From contig NZ_SIUB01000002.1 in the NCBI RefSeq assembly GCF_004310425.1, forward strand, positions 310,001 through 374,000: DNA of 64,000 bases, given 5' to 3'. The notes under the pieces are model-generated. The model saw nothing but the letters and a program-made list of their open reading frames with translations. It was not told the origin of the DNA and searched no databases. Shown piece after piece: positions 35,952-44,696 of the stretch; position 1 is the stretch's first letter, and each line of letters starts with the position of its first letter. The translations under genes and the position numbers were made by a program. The stretch comes from Hansschlegelia quercus. Lineage in GTDB: Bacteria; Pseudomonadota; Alphaproteobacteria; Rhizobiales; Methylopilaceae.

Positions 35952-36332
35952 ATGCCCCTCGTTCGTATCTCGCTCCGCTCCGGCGAAACCGACATCTTCA
36001 AGAAGGCGCTCGCCGACGGCGTCTACGGCGCGCTTCGGGAGGCGTTCAACGTCCCCGAGAACGACCGCTTCGTCGTGATCCACGGCCACGCCAAGGCCGA
36101 GTTCGAGTACGACCCGTCTTATCTCGGCATCGAGCGCGACGACCGGCTGGTGATCGTCCAGATCACGGCGAACGCCGGCCGCACGGTCGAGCAGAAGAAG
36201 GCGCTCTACAAGGCGATCGCGGACAATCTCGCCGCGAACCCCGGCATCGAACCGCGCAACGTGCTGATCAACCTCGTCGAGGTCGCCAAGGAGAACTGGT
36301 CCTTCGGCGACGGCGTCGCGCAGTACGCGTGA
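35952..36332 (+). CDS. Tautomerase-family protein
   Basis: A 126-residue protein starting MPLVRISLRSGETDIFKKAL. Removal of Met1 would expose Pro1, the catalytic base of the tautomerase superfamily. IHGHAKAEFEYDPSYLGIER and VIVQITANAGRTVEQKKALY fit the two beta-alpha-beta units of the longer (about 125-residue) subgroup. Substrate unknown. The frame is open from 35922 with a TTG, but the ATG at 35952 places proline second, so it is chosen. It lies between pdhC and lpdA with a nucleoside deoxyribosyltransferase-like gene next to it; no link to pyruvate dehydrogenase is evident. Confidence 0.85.
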   Translation: MPLVRISLRSGETDIFKKALADGVYGALREAFNVPENDRFVVIHGHAKAEFEYDPSYLGIERDDRLVIVQITANAGRTVEQKKALYKAIADNLAANPGIEPRNVLINLVEVAKENWSFGDGVAQYA

Positions 36333-36336
36333 CGGC

Positions 36337-36864
36337 ATGAAGGCCTATCTCGCCGGTCCGGAGGTGTTCCTTCCCGACGCCGCCGCAATCGGCCGCGAGA
36401 AGAAAGAAATCTGCCGGACGTATGGGCTCGAGGGGCTTTACCCCGTCGACGATTCCGAGCCGGGGGAGGGGTCTGAGGCGGCCCAGCGGATTTTCGCGGC
36501 GAACGACGCGCTGATCCGCTCGTGCGATCTCGTCATCGCGAACCTCACGCCGTTCCGCTCGGTGAGCGCGGATGTCGGCACGGCGTTCGAGGTCGGCATG
36601 GCGTTCGCGCTCGGCAAGTCGGTTTTCGGCTATTCGAACGAGCCGGCGCTGCTTGTCGACCGTGTTGCGCAGGATGGAATGCTGGTCGAGGATTTTGGCG
36701 GCTTCGACAATCTCATGCTGACGCAGGCGGTTACCGGTTTCGTTTCGTCGCCAAACGGGCGGCCTCTTCCCCTGGGCGATCTCGCCGTCTTCGAAGCCTG
36801 CGTCGCAATGGCGGCGCAAGCGCTCGGCGACCTCACGCAGTCACAGCGACGGATGGCGCTTTGA
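36337..36864 (+). CDS. Nucleoside 2-deoxyribosyltransferase-like protein
   Basis: A 175-residue protein starting MKAYLAGPEVFLPDAAAIGR. The AGPEVF motif, the DDSEPG region, RSCDLVIANLTPFRSVSADV, and GTAFEVGMAFALGK are those of the nucleoside 2-deoxyribosyltransferase family, with the nucleophile Glu expected in GTAFEVG. It would exchange bases between deoxynucleosides or hydrolyse nucleotides. It starts 4 bases after the tautomerase gene and ends 3 bases before lpdA, so all are probably co-transcribed. Confidence 0.88.
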   Translation: MKAYLAGPEVFLPDAAAIGREKKEICRTYGLEGLYPVDDSEPGEGSEAAQRIFAANDALIRSCDLVIANLTPFRSVSADVGTAFEVGMAFALGKSVFGYSNEPALLVDRVAQDGMLVEDFGGFDNLMLTQAVTGFVSSPNGRPLPLGDLAVFEACVAMAAQALGDLTQSQRRMAL

Positions 36865-36867
36865 GAC

Positions 36868-38307
36868 ATGGCTGATGCTTACGACGTCCTCATCATCGGC
36901 GGCGGCCCCGGCGGCTACGTCGCGGCGATCCGCTCGGCGCAGCTCGGATTCAAGACGGCGGTCGTCGAGCGCGAGCATCTCGGCGGCATCTGCCTGAACT
37001 GGGGCTGCATTCCGACCAAGGCGCTGCTGCGCTCGGCCGAGGTTTTCCACTACATGCAGCATCCCGACGCCTACGGGCTGACCGCCGAGAAGGTCGGCTT
37101 CAACATGGCCGCGGTGGTGAAGCGCTCGCGCGGGGTCTCCGCCCAGCTCAATGGCGGCGTCGGCTATCTCATGAAGAAGAACAAGGTCGACGTCATCTGG
37201 GGCGAGGCGTCGATCACCAAGCCGGGCGAGGTGAAGGTCGTTCCTCCCAAGAAGTCAGTGCAGGGTCCGCCCGCCCCAGCACCCAAGGGCGCGTTGGGGG
37301 AGGGGACCTACTCGGCGAAGAACATCATCGTGTCGACCGGCGCGCGCCCCCGCGTCCTGCCGGGTATCGAGCCCGACAAGAAGCTGGTCTGGACCTATTT
37401 CGAGGCGATGGTTCCCGACGCCATGCCGAAGTCCCTGCTGGTGGTCGGCTCCGGCGCCATCGGGATCGAGTTCGCGAGCTTCTACCGGACGATGGGCGCG
37501 GAGGTGACCGTCGTCGAAGTGCTGCCGCAGATCCTGCCCGTCGAGGACGAGGAGATCGCGGCCCACGCGCGCAAGCGTTTCGAGCAGCAGGGGATCCGCA
37601 TCCTCACCGGCGCCAAGGTGACCAAGCTCGATAAAGGCGCGAACGACGTTACGGCTACAGTCGAGCTCGAAGGCGGCAAGACCGAGACGATCAAGGTCGA
37701 CCGCGTCATCTCGGCGGTCGGCGTCGTCGGCAATATTGAAAATCTCGGCCTCGAGGCGCTGGGCGTGAAGACCGAGTGCGGCTGCATCGTCACCGACGGG
37801 ACCGGCCGAACCAACATCAAGGGAATCTATGCGATCGGCGATGTCGCAGGACCGCCGATGCTCGCTCACAAGGCGGAGCACGAAGGCGTCATCTGCGTTG
37901 AGGGCATCAAAGGCATGCCCGTCCATTCGATGGACAAGGCCAAGATCCCGGGCTGCACTTATTGCCAGCCGCAGGTCGCCTCGGTGGGGCTGACGGAGAA
38001 AAAGGCAAAGGAGCAGGGCCGCAAGGTCCGCATCGGCCGCTTCCCGTTCAACGCCAACGGCAAGGCGATTGCGCTCGGCGAGCCGGAGGGGCTGGTGAAG
38101 ACGATCTTCGACGAGAAGACGGGCGAACTGATCGGCGCTCATCTGGTCGGCGCAGAGGTGACCGAGCTCATCCAAGGCTTTGTCATCGCAATGAACCTGG
38201 AGACAACGGAGGAAGAGCTGATGCACGCCGTCTTCCCGCACCCGACGCTCTCCGAGATGATGCATGAAAGCGTGCTCGACGCTTACGGACGCGTGATCCA
38301 CACCTGA
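36868..38307 (+). CDS. lpdA: Dihydrolipoyl dehydrogenase (pyruvate dehydrogenase E3)
   Basis: This 479-residue FAD disulfide oxidoreductase reoxidises dihydrolipoamide with NAD+. The FAD site is VLIIGGGPGGYVAAIRSAQL, the redox disulfide is in GGICLNWGCIPTKALL, the NAD site is LLVVGSGAIGIEFASFY, and the C-terminal active-site His/Glu is in HAVFPHPTLSEMMHES. Start MADAYDVLIIGG. It closes the pdh operon. A basic/proline insert (PPKKSVQGPPAPAPKG, about residues 128-145) lies before the FAD second motif and is a known feature of E3 proteins of this group. Confidence 0.96.
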   Translation: MADAYDVLIIGGGPGGYVAAIRSAQLGFKTAVVEREHLGGICLNWGCIPTKALLRSAEVFHYMQHPDAYGLTAEKVGFNMAAVVKRSRGVSAQLNGGVGYLMKKNKVDVIWGEASITKPGEVKVVPPKKSVQGPPAPAPKGALGEGTYSAKNIIVSTGARPRVLPGIEPDKKLVWTYFEAMVPDAMPKSLLVVGSGAIGIEFASFYRTMGAEVTVVEVLPQILPVEDEEIAAHARKRFEQQGIRILTGAKVTKLDKGANDVTATVELEGGKTETIKVDRVISAVGVVGNIENLGLEALGVKTECGCIVTDGTGRTNIKGIYAIGDVAGPPMLAHKAEHEGVICVEGIKGMPVHSMDKAKIPGCTYCQPQVASVGLTEKKAKEQGRKVRIGRFPFNANGKAIALGEPEGLVKTIFDEKTGELIGAHLVGAEVTELIQGFVIAMNLETTEEELMHAVFPHPTLSEMMHESVLDAYGRVIHT

Positions 38308-38388
38308 TTTCCGTATTTTTTCCCATGACGACGGAACCCACGTCCCGTCTGCGTGTTTCTTGGACGGATCATAAAGGGAGTGGTTTCC

Positions 38389-38646
38389 ATGGAAGGCGTA
38401 GGTTGGTTGATGGCGATCATTCTCGGCGCGATCGCCGGGTGGATCGCCGAGCAGATCATGAAGTCGGACATGGGTCTGCTCATGAACATCATCCTCGGCA
38501 TCGTCGGGGCTCTGGTGATGAACGCGATCCTGCGCGCGGTGGGCGTCATCCCTCCGGGCGGCTGGATCTGGCAATGCATCGTCGCCGTCGTCGGCGCATG
38601 CCTGCTCATCTTCGTCTGGCGGATGATCCGCGGCCGCACCGCCTGA
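38389..38646 (+). CDS. GlsB/YeaQ/YmgE-family small membrane protein
   Basis: An 85-residue protein with three hydrophobic segments: about 4-22 (VGWLMAIILGAIAGWIAEQI), 31-52 (LLMNIILGIVGALVMNAILR) and 60-80 (GGWIWQCIVAVVGACLLIFV). GAIAGWIAEQIM and MNIILGIVGAL are the transglycosylase-associated protein (GlsB/YeaQ) motifs of stress-related membrane proteins. AAAGGGAG lies 8-10 bases before the ATG at 38389, which is why this start is chosen over a TTG at 38353. It follows lpdA by about 80 bases. Confidence 0.88.
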   Translation: MEGVGWLMAIILGAIAGWIAEQIMKSDMGLLMNIILGIVGALVMNAILRAVGVIPPGGWIWQCIVAVVGACLLIFVWRMIRGRTA

Positions 38647-38721
38647 GCCTTGCGCCCCCCTTGACGCGGCCATGCAAAGCGCGCGAACGCATCGACTGCC
38701 GGGTTAGATCGGCTTAAGTTG

Positions 38722-38755
38722 AAGGGGAGGGCCGTTTTTCGGGCCTCCCCTTTCT
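38722..38755 (+). terminator. Rho-independent terminator before lipA
   Basis: A 9-bp stem (AAGGGGAGG with CCTCCCCTT) with a small inner bulge and T-rich loop is followed by TTTCTT. It ends the GlsB-like gene transcript; lipA begins about 45 bases later. Confidence 0.8.
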
Positions 38756-38797
38756 TGCGTCCGCTTGGCGGGCATGGAGGCGCGCCAAGGCGCAGGC

Positions 38798-39781
38798 ATG
38801 GTCACCGTCCTCGACCGAACCGGCGACGCCGCCAGTCGGCCGCGCCATCCCGAGAAGGCCAAGCGGCCCGAAAGTCCCCTGCTCAAGAAGCCGGACTGGA
38901 TCCGCGTCCGCGCGCCGGGATCGCCAATCTATCGCGAGACGCAGGAGATCGTTCGCACCAACAAGCTCGTGACGGTTTGCGAGGAGGCCGGCTGTCCCAA
39001 CATCGGCGAGTGTTGGTCGAAGAAGCACGCGACCTTCATGATCCTCGGCGACACCTGCACGCGCGCCTGCGCCTTCTGCAACGTGCGGACCGGAATGCCC
39101 GAAGCCGTCGACGCCGGCGAACCGAAGCGCGTCGCCGAGGCCGTCGCCAAGCTCGGCCTCAGTCACGTCGTCATCACATCCGTCGATCGCGACGATCTGG
39201 CGGACGGCGGCGCGCGCCACTTCGCGGATGTCATCGACGCAATTCGCGCCGCAAGTCCCGGCACGACGATCGAGGTGCTGACGCCGGATTTCCTGCGCAA
39301 GCCCGGCGCTCTCGAGATCGTGGTCGAGGCTCGGCCGGACGTGTTCAACCACAATCTGGAATGCGTGCCGTCGCTTTATCTGACGGTCCGTCCCGGCGCC
39401 CGGTACTTCCACTCGCTGCGGCTGCTGCAGCGGGTGAAGGAGCTCGATCCAACGATGTTCACCAAGTCCGGCATCATGGTCGGGCTTGGCGAGCAGCGGA
39501 ACGAGGTGCTGCAGCTCATGGACGACCTCCGCAGCGCGGATGTGGATTTCCTGACTATCGGTCAGTATCTCCAGCCGACCCGTCGCCATCACGCGGTCGC
39601 ACGCTTCGTGGAGCCGGCCGAGTTCTCGTCCTATGAGACGATCGCCTATGCCAAGGGCTTCCTGATGGTGTCGGCGAGCCCTCTGACCCGGTCATCGCAC
39701 CATGCGGGCGAGGACTTCGCGAAGCTCTTCGCCGCTCGAGTCGCCCGCGCCGGCGCATCGACGGCCGTCGCTGCGGAATAA
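38798..39781 (+). CDS. lipA: Lipoyl synthase
   Basis: This 327-residue radical SAM enzyme inserts sulfur into octanoyl groups on E2 and related domains, which fits its place after the pdh genes. The auxiliary cluster cysteines are in [12 protein letters not shown]; the radical SAM CxxxCxxC is [14 protein letters not shown]. The C-terminal cluster serine appears in [16 protein letters not shown]. ATGs at 38765, 38774 and 38798 are in frame; MVTVLDRTG at 38798 fits the usual start in alphaproteobacteria. The choice does not affect any motif. Confidence 0.95.
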   Translation: MVTVLDRTGDAASRPRHPEKAKRPESPLLKKPDWIRVRAPGSPIYRETQEIVRTNKLVTVCEEAGCPNIGECWSKKHATFMILGDTCTRACAFCNVRTGMPEAVDAGEPKRVAEAVAKLGLSHVVITSVDRDDLADGGARHFADVIDAIRAASPGTTIEVLTPDFLRKPGALEIVVEARPDVFNHNLECVPSLYLTVRPGARYFHSLRLLQRVKELDPTMFTKSGIMVGLGEQRNEVLQLMDDLRSADVDFLTIGQYLQPTRRHHAVARFVEPAEFSSYETIAYAKGFLMVSASPLTRSSHHAGEDFAKLFAARVARAGASTAVAAE

Positions 39782-39855
39782 CGCGGGGCGTTTTCGCCGT
39801 TCAGAGCGCCGCCGGCTCAAATTCGCCATCGAAAACAACGTCATAGCTCCCCTTG

Positions 39856-39888
39856 CGAACGTAATCAGTTGCTCAAATGCAACGTTCC
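39856..39888. other. Inverted repeat upstream of the outer-membrane protein gene
   Basis: GAACGT at the left and ACGTTC at the right enclose an inner GTTGC/GCAAC palindrome, about 120 bases before the outer-membrane protein start. The 225-base gap between lipA and that gene holds no other feature I can see. It may be an operator or a transcript hairpin; neither is shown. Confidence 0.3.
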
Positions 39889-40006
39889 TCACGGGCGTCG
39901 ATCATGGCGCCGTTTCGACACCCGAGCGCCCAGATCTCATGGTGACTGCCTCTCTATGCAGGTCCGCCCCCGGGGACCTCGCACGTAACTGCTGATTGGG
40001 TAAGAC

Positions 40007-40642
40007 ATGACAAACAAGCTTCTGGCCGGCGTCGCTTCTGCGGCCATCCTGACCTTCTCCACGGCTGCTTTCGCCGCCGACCTCCCGGCCTACGAGCCCG
40101 CTCCGGCCGCCGTCGCTCCCCTGGCTTCCTTCACCTGGACCGGCGCCTATCTCGGCGCCCATGCCGGTTATGCCTGGGGCGACACCAACATCGGCCGCGT
40201 GAAGCCGAAGGGCGCGCTGGTCGGCGCGTTCGCCGGCTACAACTACCAGCTCGACGGCTCGCCGGTCGTGATCGGCATCGACACCGACTTCAACTACGCC
40301 GACATCGATGACAGCGCGGGCGGCGTGAAGGTCCGTGACAAGTGGAACGGCGCGACCCGCGCTCGCGTGGGCTACGCGTTCGACCGCTTCCTCGCTTACG
40401 GCGCCGGCGGCATCGCGTATGCGGACCGCAAGGTGCGCGTCGGCGGCGTCGGCACCGACACGAAATGGGATGCCGGCTGGACTGTCGGCGGCGGCGCGGA
40501 ATATGCGGCGACCGACAACGTCTTCGTCCGCGCTGAGTATCGCTACACGGATTACGGCCACCGCAACTTCGAGGGCGTGAGCCACGTCAGCGACACCGAG
40601 CACCGCGTGATGGCCGGCGTCGGCTACAAGTTCGGTTGGTGA
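40007..40642 (+). CDS. Omp25/RopB-type outer-membrane beta-barrel protein
   Basis: A 211-residue protein with a signal peptide (MTNKLLAGVASAAILTFSTA, cleavage after AFA, residue 23) and then ADLPAYEPAPA, the opening common to Hyphomicrobiales Omp31/25 proteins. FTWTGAYLGAHAGYAWGD, RARVGYAFDRFLAYGAGGIA and VRAEYRYTDYGHRNF are alternating beta strands of an eight-stranded OmpA-like barrel, ending YKFGW with a terminal aromatic residue for BAM recognition. Structural role in the outer membrane is inferred from the family. Its codons and strong terminator suggest high expression. Confidence 0.92.
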   Translation: MTNKLLAGVASAAILTFSTAAFAADLPAYEPAPAAVAPLASFTWTGAYLGAHAGYAWGDTNIGRVKPKGALVGAFAGYNYQLDGSPVVIGIDTDFNYADIDDSAGGVKVRDKWNGATRARVGYAFDRFLAYGAGGIAYADRKVRVGGVGTDTKWDAGWTVGGGAEYAATDNVFVRAEYRYTDYGHRNFEGVSHVSDTEHRVMAGVGYKFGW

Positions 40643-40684
40643 TTTCCGAACCACGCCGTTCTTAAAGAGCGGCGGTTATATTCG

Positions 40685-40715
40685 GGGCCTGGCGGGAAAC
40701 CGCCAGGCCCTTTTT
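40685..40715 (+). terminator. Rho-independent terminator after the outer-membrane protein gene
   Basis: A perfect 11-bp stem (GGGCCTGGCGG with CCGCCAGGCCC) with a GAAA tetraloop is followed by TTTTT. This is one of the strongest terminators in the window. Confidence 0.92.
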
Positions 40716-40815
40716 CGTTGCGCAGCAGCCCATCCCATTCCGCGCGGAGTCAATCATTTACCAAGCCACACTAGGGTACTCGCTCAAGGACAAGAGACAT
40801 CCAGGTCGTTGATCG

Positions 40816-42480
40816 GTGCCGGCGCAGCGCATTCTTGGCTTCTTCGCGATTCGGTCGCGGCTCATGCTCCTCGTGGTCGGCGCCGTCGCGCCGCTCGTCG
40901 CCTTGCTTGCGGCTGACGTCTATGACGCCCGTTACGCCGCTATCGAAAACGCGCTGACGACCGTCGAACTGCGCGCAGGCTTTGCCGCCGAAAGGCAATC
41001 CCGAGTTTTCGACAGGGCCGCGGGGCTGCTCAGCGATTTCCGCGCGACCGGCGGCGTCGACACCGCAGGGGGCGCGCAGTGTCAGAAGGCGGCCGCCTCC
41101 TTCGCCAACCGCAACAGCGAGTTCATGACCGTCGGCGTGGTCGACGCCGACGGCGTCATCGTCTGCCACAGCTCAATCGCGGACCGGCGTTCCTTCACCG
41201 ATCCCGACCTCGTCTCGGCGGTTCTCAAGACGAGCCAAAGCGGCGTCGTGGTCAGCCGACTGACGGTGGGAAAGGTGACGGGCAAGCGGACGCTCATCAT
41301 CGCAATGCAGACCGAGTCGGGGTCGACGTCGCCGCCTGGGATCGTGTTCGCCAGCATCGACCTCGCCAGCTTCAGCAATCTGGCCGAACTGTCCGTCGAG
41401 GATGACATCGGGACGGTTCTCGTCGTCGATGGCGCGTCGGGCGAGGTCTTTGCCGGCGGCGGCGTCGGACGATCGCTGATCGGAGGCAATGTCGGCGAGC
41501 CGCTACGCCTCGCGATGCAGCGGCATCTTCCGCGCGCGGGTGCATGGCTGCCCCTGTTCGGCGAGGAGCAAGTGGTGGGATTCGCGCCGCTCCGGGCGCA
41601 GGGCGGATCTCGGCCGATGATGGTCGTCGCCGCGCCCACGGAGCAGATCCTAGCCGACGCGAACCAGCAGGCGATCCGGCACGTGATCGTCGCCGTCGGG
41701 GTTACGGTCTTTGCGCTCGGGGCGACATGGCTGATCGGCGTCGCCGCGCTTGCCCAGCCCATCCGCCGCCTGACGGGAACGGCGGAGAGCATCGGCGCCG
41801 GACGCCTCGACGCGCGTGTCTTGATCGAACCGTGGCAGGCGCGAGAATTGCGGACGCTCGCTGGCGCGCTCAACGACATGGCCATCAAGCTCGGCGCCGC
41901 GCAGGAGCACCTCGAAAGTCTGGCGAATCAGGACAGTCTGACAGGGTTGGCGAACCGGCGGAGGTTCGACAGCGCGCTGGCCGTCGAGTGCCGTCGCGCG
42001 CAGCGGGACGGGCTGCCGTTATCGCTGCTGCTGATCGACATCGATTTCTTCAAGTCGTTCAATGACGAAGCGGGCCACCTCGCGGGCGACCGCTGCCTTC
42101 GGCGCGTCGGCGCGGCGCTGAAGGAATGCGCCACGCGGGCCGGCGACCTCGCCGCGCGCTATGGCGGCGAGGAGTTTGCGCTGATCCTCTCGAACACCTC
42201 CGAACAGAGCGCGATCTCGGTCGCAGCCAATGTGCACGATGCGATCCGCCGCGCTGGGGTGCGCCGTCCGGGTCCCGAAGGCGGTTTTCTTACCGTAAGC
42301 ATTGGGATCGCGTCTTCCGCCAAGGGAGCCGGCGAGATCTTCCCGGAGCAGATGGTCGCGGTCGCCGACGACGCTCTCTACGCGGCCAAGCTGGACGGAC
42401 GGAACCGCTCTCGCATCGGCGTCTGGCCCACAACCCCGGTGATCACTTTCGTCGATAGCGACGTCGCCGCGCCTTCATAG
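40816..42480 (+). CDS. Membrane-bound diguanylate cyclase with HAMP and GGDEF domains
   Basis: A 554-residue protein. A first membrane segment (about 12-34, IRSRLMLLVVGAVAPLVALL) is followed by a periplasmic Cache-like sensor (about 35-285), a second segment (about 288-310, HVIVAVGVTVFALGATWLIG), a HAMP domain (about 310-365) and a GGDEF domain (about 385-535). The active site is YGGEEFALIL, and an RAGD sequence five residues before it is the product-binding I-site, so cyclase activity under feedback inhibition is expected. No EAL domain is present. The start is GTG at 40816; an ATG at 40864 would cut the first membrane helix. Confidence 0.93.
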   Translation: MPAQRILGFFAIRSRLMLLVVGAVAPLVALLAADVYDARYAAIENALTTVELRAGFAAERQSRVFDRAAGLLSDFRATGGVDTAGGAQCQKAAASFANRNSEFMTVGVVDADGVIVCHSSIADRRSFTDPDLVSAVLKTSQSGVVVSRLTVGKVTGKRTLIIAMQTESGSTSPPGIVFASIDLASFSNLAELSVEDDIGTVLVVDGASGEVFAGGGVGRSLIGGNVGEPLRLAMQRHLPRAGAWLPLFGEEQVVGFAPLRAQGGSRPMMVVAAPTEQILADANQQAIRHVIVAVGVTVFALGATWLIGVAALAQPIRRLTGTAESIGAGRLDARVLIEPWQARELRTLAGALNDMAIKLGAAQEHLESLANQDSLTGLANRRRFDSALAVECRRAQRDGLPLSLLLIDIDFFKSFNDEAGHLAGDRCLRRVGAALKECATRAGDLAARYGGEEFALILSNTSEQSAISVAANVHDAIRRAGVRRPGPEGGFLTVSIGIASSAKGAGEIFPEQMVAVADDALYAAKLDGRNRSRIGVWPTTPVITFVDSDVAAPS

Positions 42481-42524
42481 CTCTGAAGCCGAAATCGGCG
42501 GCCGCCTTCGCTCGATCGACGTTT

Positions 42525-42614
42525 TGGCGGAAGGGGTGGGATTCGAACCCACGGTACGGTTGCCCGCACGGCGGTTTTCAAGACCGCTGCCTTAAACCGC
42601 TCGGCCACCCTTCC
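42525..42614 (-). tRNA. tRNA-Ser (anticodon UGA), CCA encoded
   Basis: On the minus strand the gene starts GGAAGGGUGGCCGAGCGG at 42614. The anticodon loop CUUGAAA is closed by GCGGU/ACCGC, giving anticodon UGA. There is a long variable arm as in class II tRNAs, the T-arm GUGGGUUCGAAUCCCAC, the acceptor end CCCUUCC, discriminator G and an encoded CCA (42525-42527). Reads UCA and related serine codons. Confidence 0.96.
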
Positions 42615-42727
42615 GCATCGCACTTGTCGAGCGTCGGCGATCTTTGCGATATCGCGTTCCCGGACGCAACCAGATCGTTTCCGCACGCGTAAATCATGGC
42701 GCCGCAACCAATTTGGATGCTTCGCCG

Positions 42728-43123
42728 ATGCGCAAACGCTCTCTTCGCATGCTTCTTGTCGCCGTCGCCTGCGTGAGCTTTTGCGCATCTGGAAGCGCGG
42801 CGGAGCGCCTTTCCGGAGATGGCTTGAAGCAGGAGATCTCCGGCAAAGAGGTTTTTCTCGCGACGCCTTTCGGCGGTGAGTTTCCACTGAATTATCACGC
42901 CAACGGAGTGGTCGACGGTTCCGGTAAAGCGGTCGGCCTCGGCAAATTCATGCAGCCGAATGACAGCGGCTCATGGTGGGTCGACGGCGAAAACCTCTGT
43001 CAGAAATGGAAGAGCTGGTACAACGGCAAGCCTTTCTGTTTCACGATCGAGAAGCTCGCACCGGGCAAGATCGCCTGGACGCGCGACGACGGTCTCAAGG
43101 GGACCGCGCGAGTCAGCGATTAA
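42728..43123 (+). CDS. Secreted hypothetical protein (131 aa)
   Basis: A 131-residue protein with a signal peptide (MRKRSLRMLLVAVACVSFCA, cleavage after GSAA). The mature part starts ERLSGDGLKQEISGKEVF and includes GGEFPLNYHANGVVDGSG, GSWWVDGENLCQKWKSWYNG and KPFCFTIEKL. Two cysteines in LCQKW and FCFTI could form a disulfide. The layout resembles small periplasmic DUF995-like proteins, but I cannot be sure of the family. It is a single-gene unit between the tRNA and rlpA, and the ATG at 42728 gives the signal peptide; upstream frame extends into the tRNA region. Confidence 0.7.
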   Translation: MRKRSLRMLLVAVACVSFCASGSAAERLSGDGLKQEISGKEVFLATPFGGEFPLNYHANGVVDGSGKAVGLGKFMQPNDSGSWWVDGENLCQKWKSWYNGKPFCFTIEKLAPGKIAWTRDDGLKGTARVSD

Positions 43124-43321
43124 CCCGAGTTAAAATTGTGTTTCGCTGCCCCATTCTCGCCTTAATACGCCGGCTTCCTGAGGGAAGAACGTGGTCGAAG
43201 CGGTTGGGTCGGCTGCGCGGTAGGGGGATGAGGCGAGCGCGGGCAAGCGCTTGGTCCTCGCGCTTCGACGGGCGATTGTAACGCCTGCGATGCTCCTCAC
43301 GCCGGAAGTGAGGAACGTCGC

Positions 43322-44605
43322 ATGTATCTTACGGCGAAGCGCTCTCATCCGGCGCGTCACGATCCTGCCGTAAGTCGCTCAGCCGACGTTCATCGCTCCA
43401 TCGCCGATCGACTTCGCAAGACAAGCGGATTGCTGTTGGCCTGCGGGCTATTAGCCGCCTGTTCGACGGTGTCTCCTGACACCGTTGCGGATGCGACGCC
43501 GCCCGCCAGCGTCGAGACGGTGGCGACGGCTCAAGCATCCTCGGCGGGGCCCGCGTCGGCCAACGGGACCAACAAGCCTTATTCCGTCGATGGCAAGTCC
43601 TACCGTCCCGCTCCGGCGCGCAAGCCTGGCAAGGTCGGCGTCGGTCTGGCGTCCTGGTACGGCGAGAGCTTCCAGGGGCGCCGCACCGCAAACGGCGAGA
43701 CCTTCGACATGGCCGGCTTCACCGCCGCGCATCCGACGCTGCCGCTGCCGTGCTATGCGCGCGTCACCAACGTGCAGAACGGCCGCTCGATGGTCGTGCG
43801 CGTCAACGACCGCGGACCATTCCACAAGAACCGGCTGATCGACGTATCGAAGCGTACCGCTGACATGCTCGGCTTCCGGGGGACGGGCGTCGGCAATGTG
43901 AAGGTCGACTATATCGGCCCGGCATCCGCGACGCGTGACGACCGCCGCATGCTCGCGACCTATCAGGAGTTCGGCCGGCCGGCGATCCCCGCCGGGACGC
44001 AGATGGCGTCGCTTTCACCGGTCTCCGACGCCGCGCTCGCCGCTGAGTCCGGGCAGCCCGCCAGCGTCGTGCAAACGCTTGTCGCGACCGCCGCTTCCGC
44101 TGCGACCACCGCGAAGGATTCTGTTGTGGCCGTCGCCAAGGCGATCCCGCTGCCGTCTTCGGCGCCGGTCAAAGTGGCGACCGCCGCGCCTGCGCATGTC
44201 GCGCCCCGGGCGGATCCCACGGTGGCTTCCGTCAGCCTGACCAAGCCGGTTTCCCTGCCGAACGCGCAGTCGCCCTCGGTCGAGTCGGTCGCAGCGCTCG
44301 CGAAGCGTGAGCAGCCGCATTCGACCGTCGCCGCGCCCAAGGCGCCGGTCGCCGTCGCCTTCGCCGAAACCACGCCGCACAAACGCGTCGTGCAGCCTGC
44401 GGCGCCGGTGCTCGCCAGCTCAACGCCGGACCTGCCGATGCGCGCGGCGCCCGAGCCCGTCAAGGTCGCTGAGGCGCCACAGGCGTCCGCGCCCAGCGTC
44501 TCGTCGCGCATCGCGTCGAGCTTCGAGGCGTTCGGAACGCCGGCTCCCTTCGGTCGCAATGCCGGCGAGCAGGCTGGCGGCCTCGCTTATTCCGGATTCC
44601 GCTAA
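43322..44605 (+). CDS. rlpA: RlpA-like septal lytic transglycosylase, lipoprotein
   Basis: A 427-residue protein. The lipobox LLAAC puts the lipidated cysteine at 47, after an unusually long, basic N-terminal part (34 residues). The DPBB domain (about 105-200) has GLASWYGESFQGRRTANGET and VRVNDRGPFHKNRLIDVSKR, the RlpA signatures with the catalytic Asp expected in VNDRGP. The remaining 200 residues are Ala/Pro/Val-rich and of low complexity, with no SPOR domain that I can recognise. GAGGA precedes the ATG by 8 bases. It sits just upstream of the carboxypeptidase homologue, the usual alphaproteobacterial order. Confidence 0.88.
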   Translation: MYLTAKRSHPARHDPAVSRSADVHRSIADRLRKTSGLLLACGLLAACSTVSPDTVADATPPASVETVATAQASSAGPASANGTNKPYSVDGKSYRPAPARKPGKVGVGLASWYGESFQGRRTANGETFDMAGFTAAHPTLPLPCYARVTNVQNGRSMVVRVNDRGPFHKNRLIDVSKRTADMLGFRGTGVGNVKVDYIGPASATRDDRRMLATYQEFGRPAIPAGTQMASLSPVSDAALAAESGQPASVVQTLVATAASAATTAKDSVVAVAKAIPLPSSAPVKVATAAPAHVAPRADPTVASVSLTKPVSLPNAQSPSVESVAALAKREQPHSTVAAPKAPVAVAFAETTPHKRVVQPAAPVLASSTPDLPMRAAPEPVKVAEAPQASAPSVSSRIASSFEAFGTPAPFGRNAGEQAGGLAYSGFR

Positions 44606-44696
44606 CCTAGTTCCGCCTTCTTCCCGCCACGCGATTGCGCGATTTCGGACGCGCGCGTATTCTTCAGATCCTGTGGGGATCTGGCGTAGCGTAGCG

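Noticed and set aside
37255-38673. Minus-strand frame (472 codons) opposite lpdA and the GlsB-like gene
   Set aside because: Shadow frame over two real genes; low-information composition.
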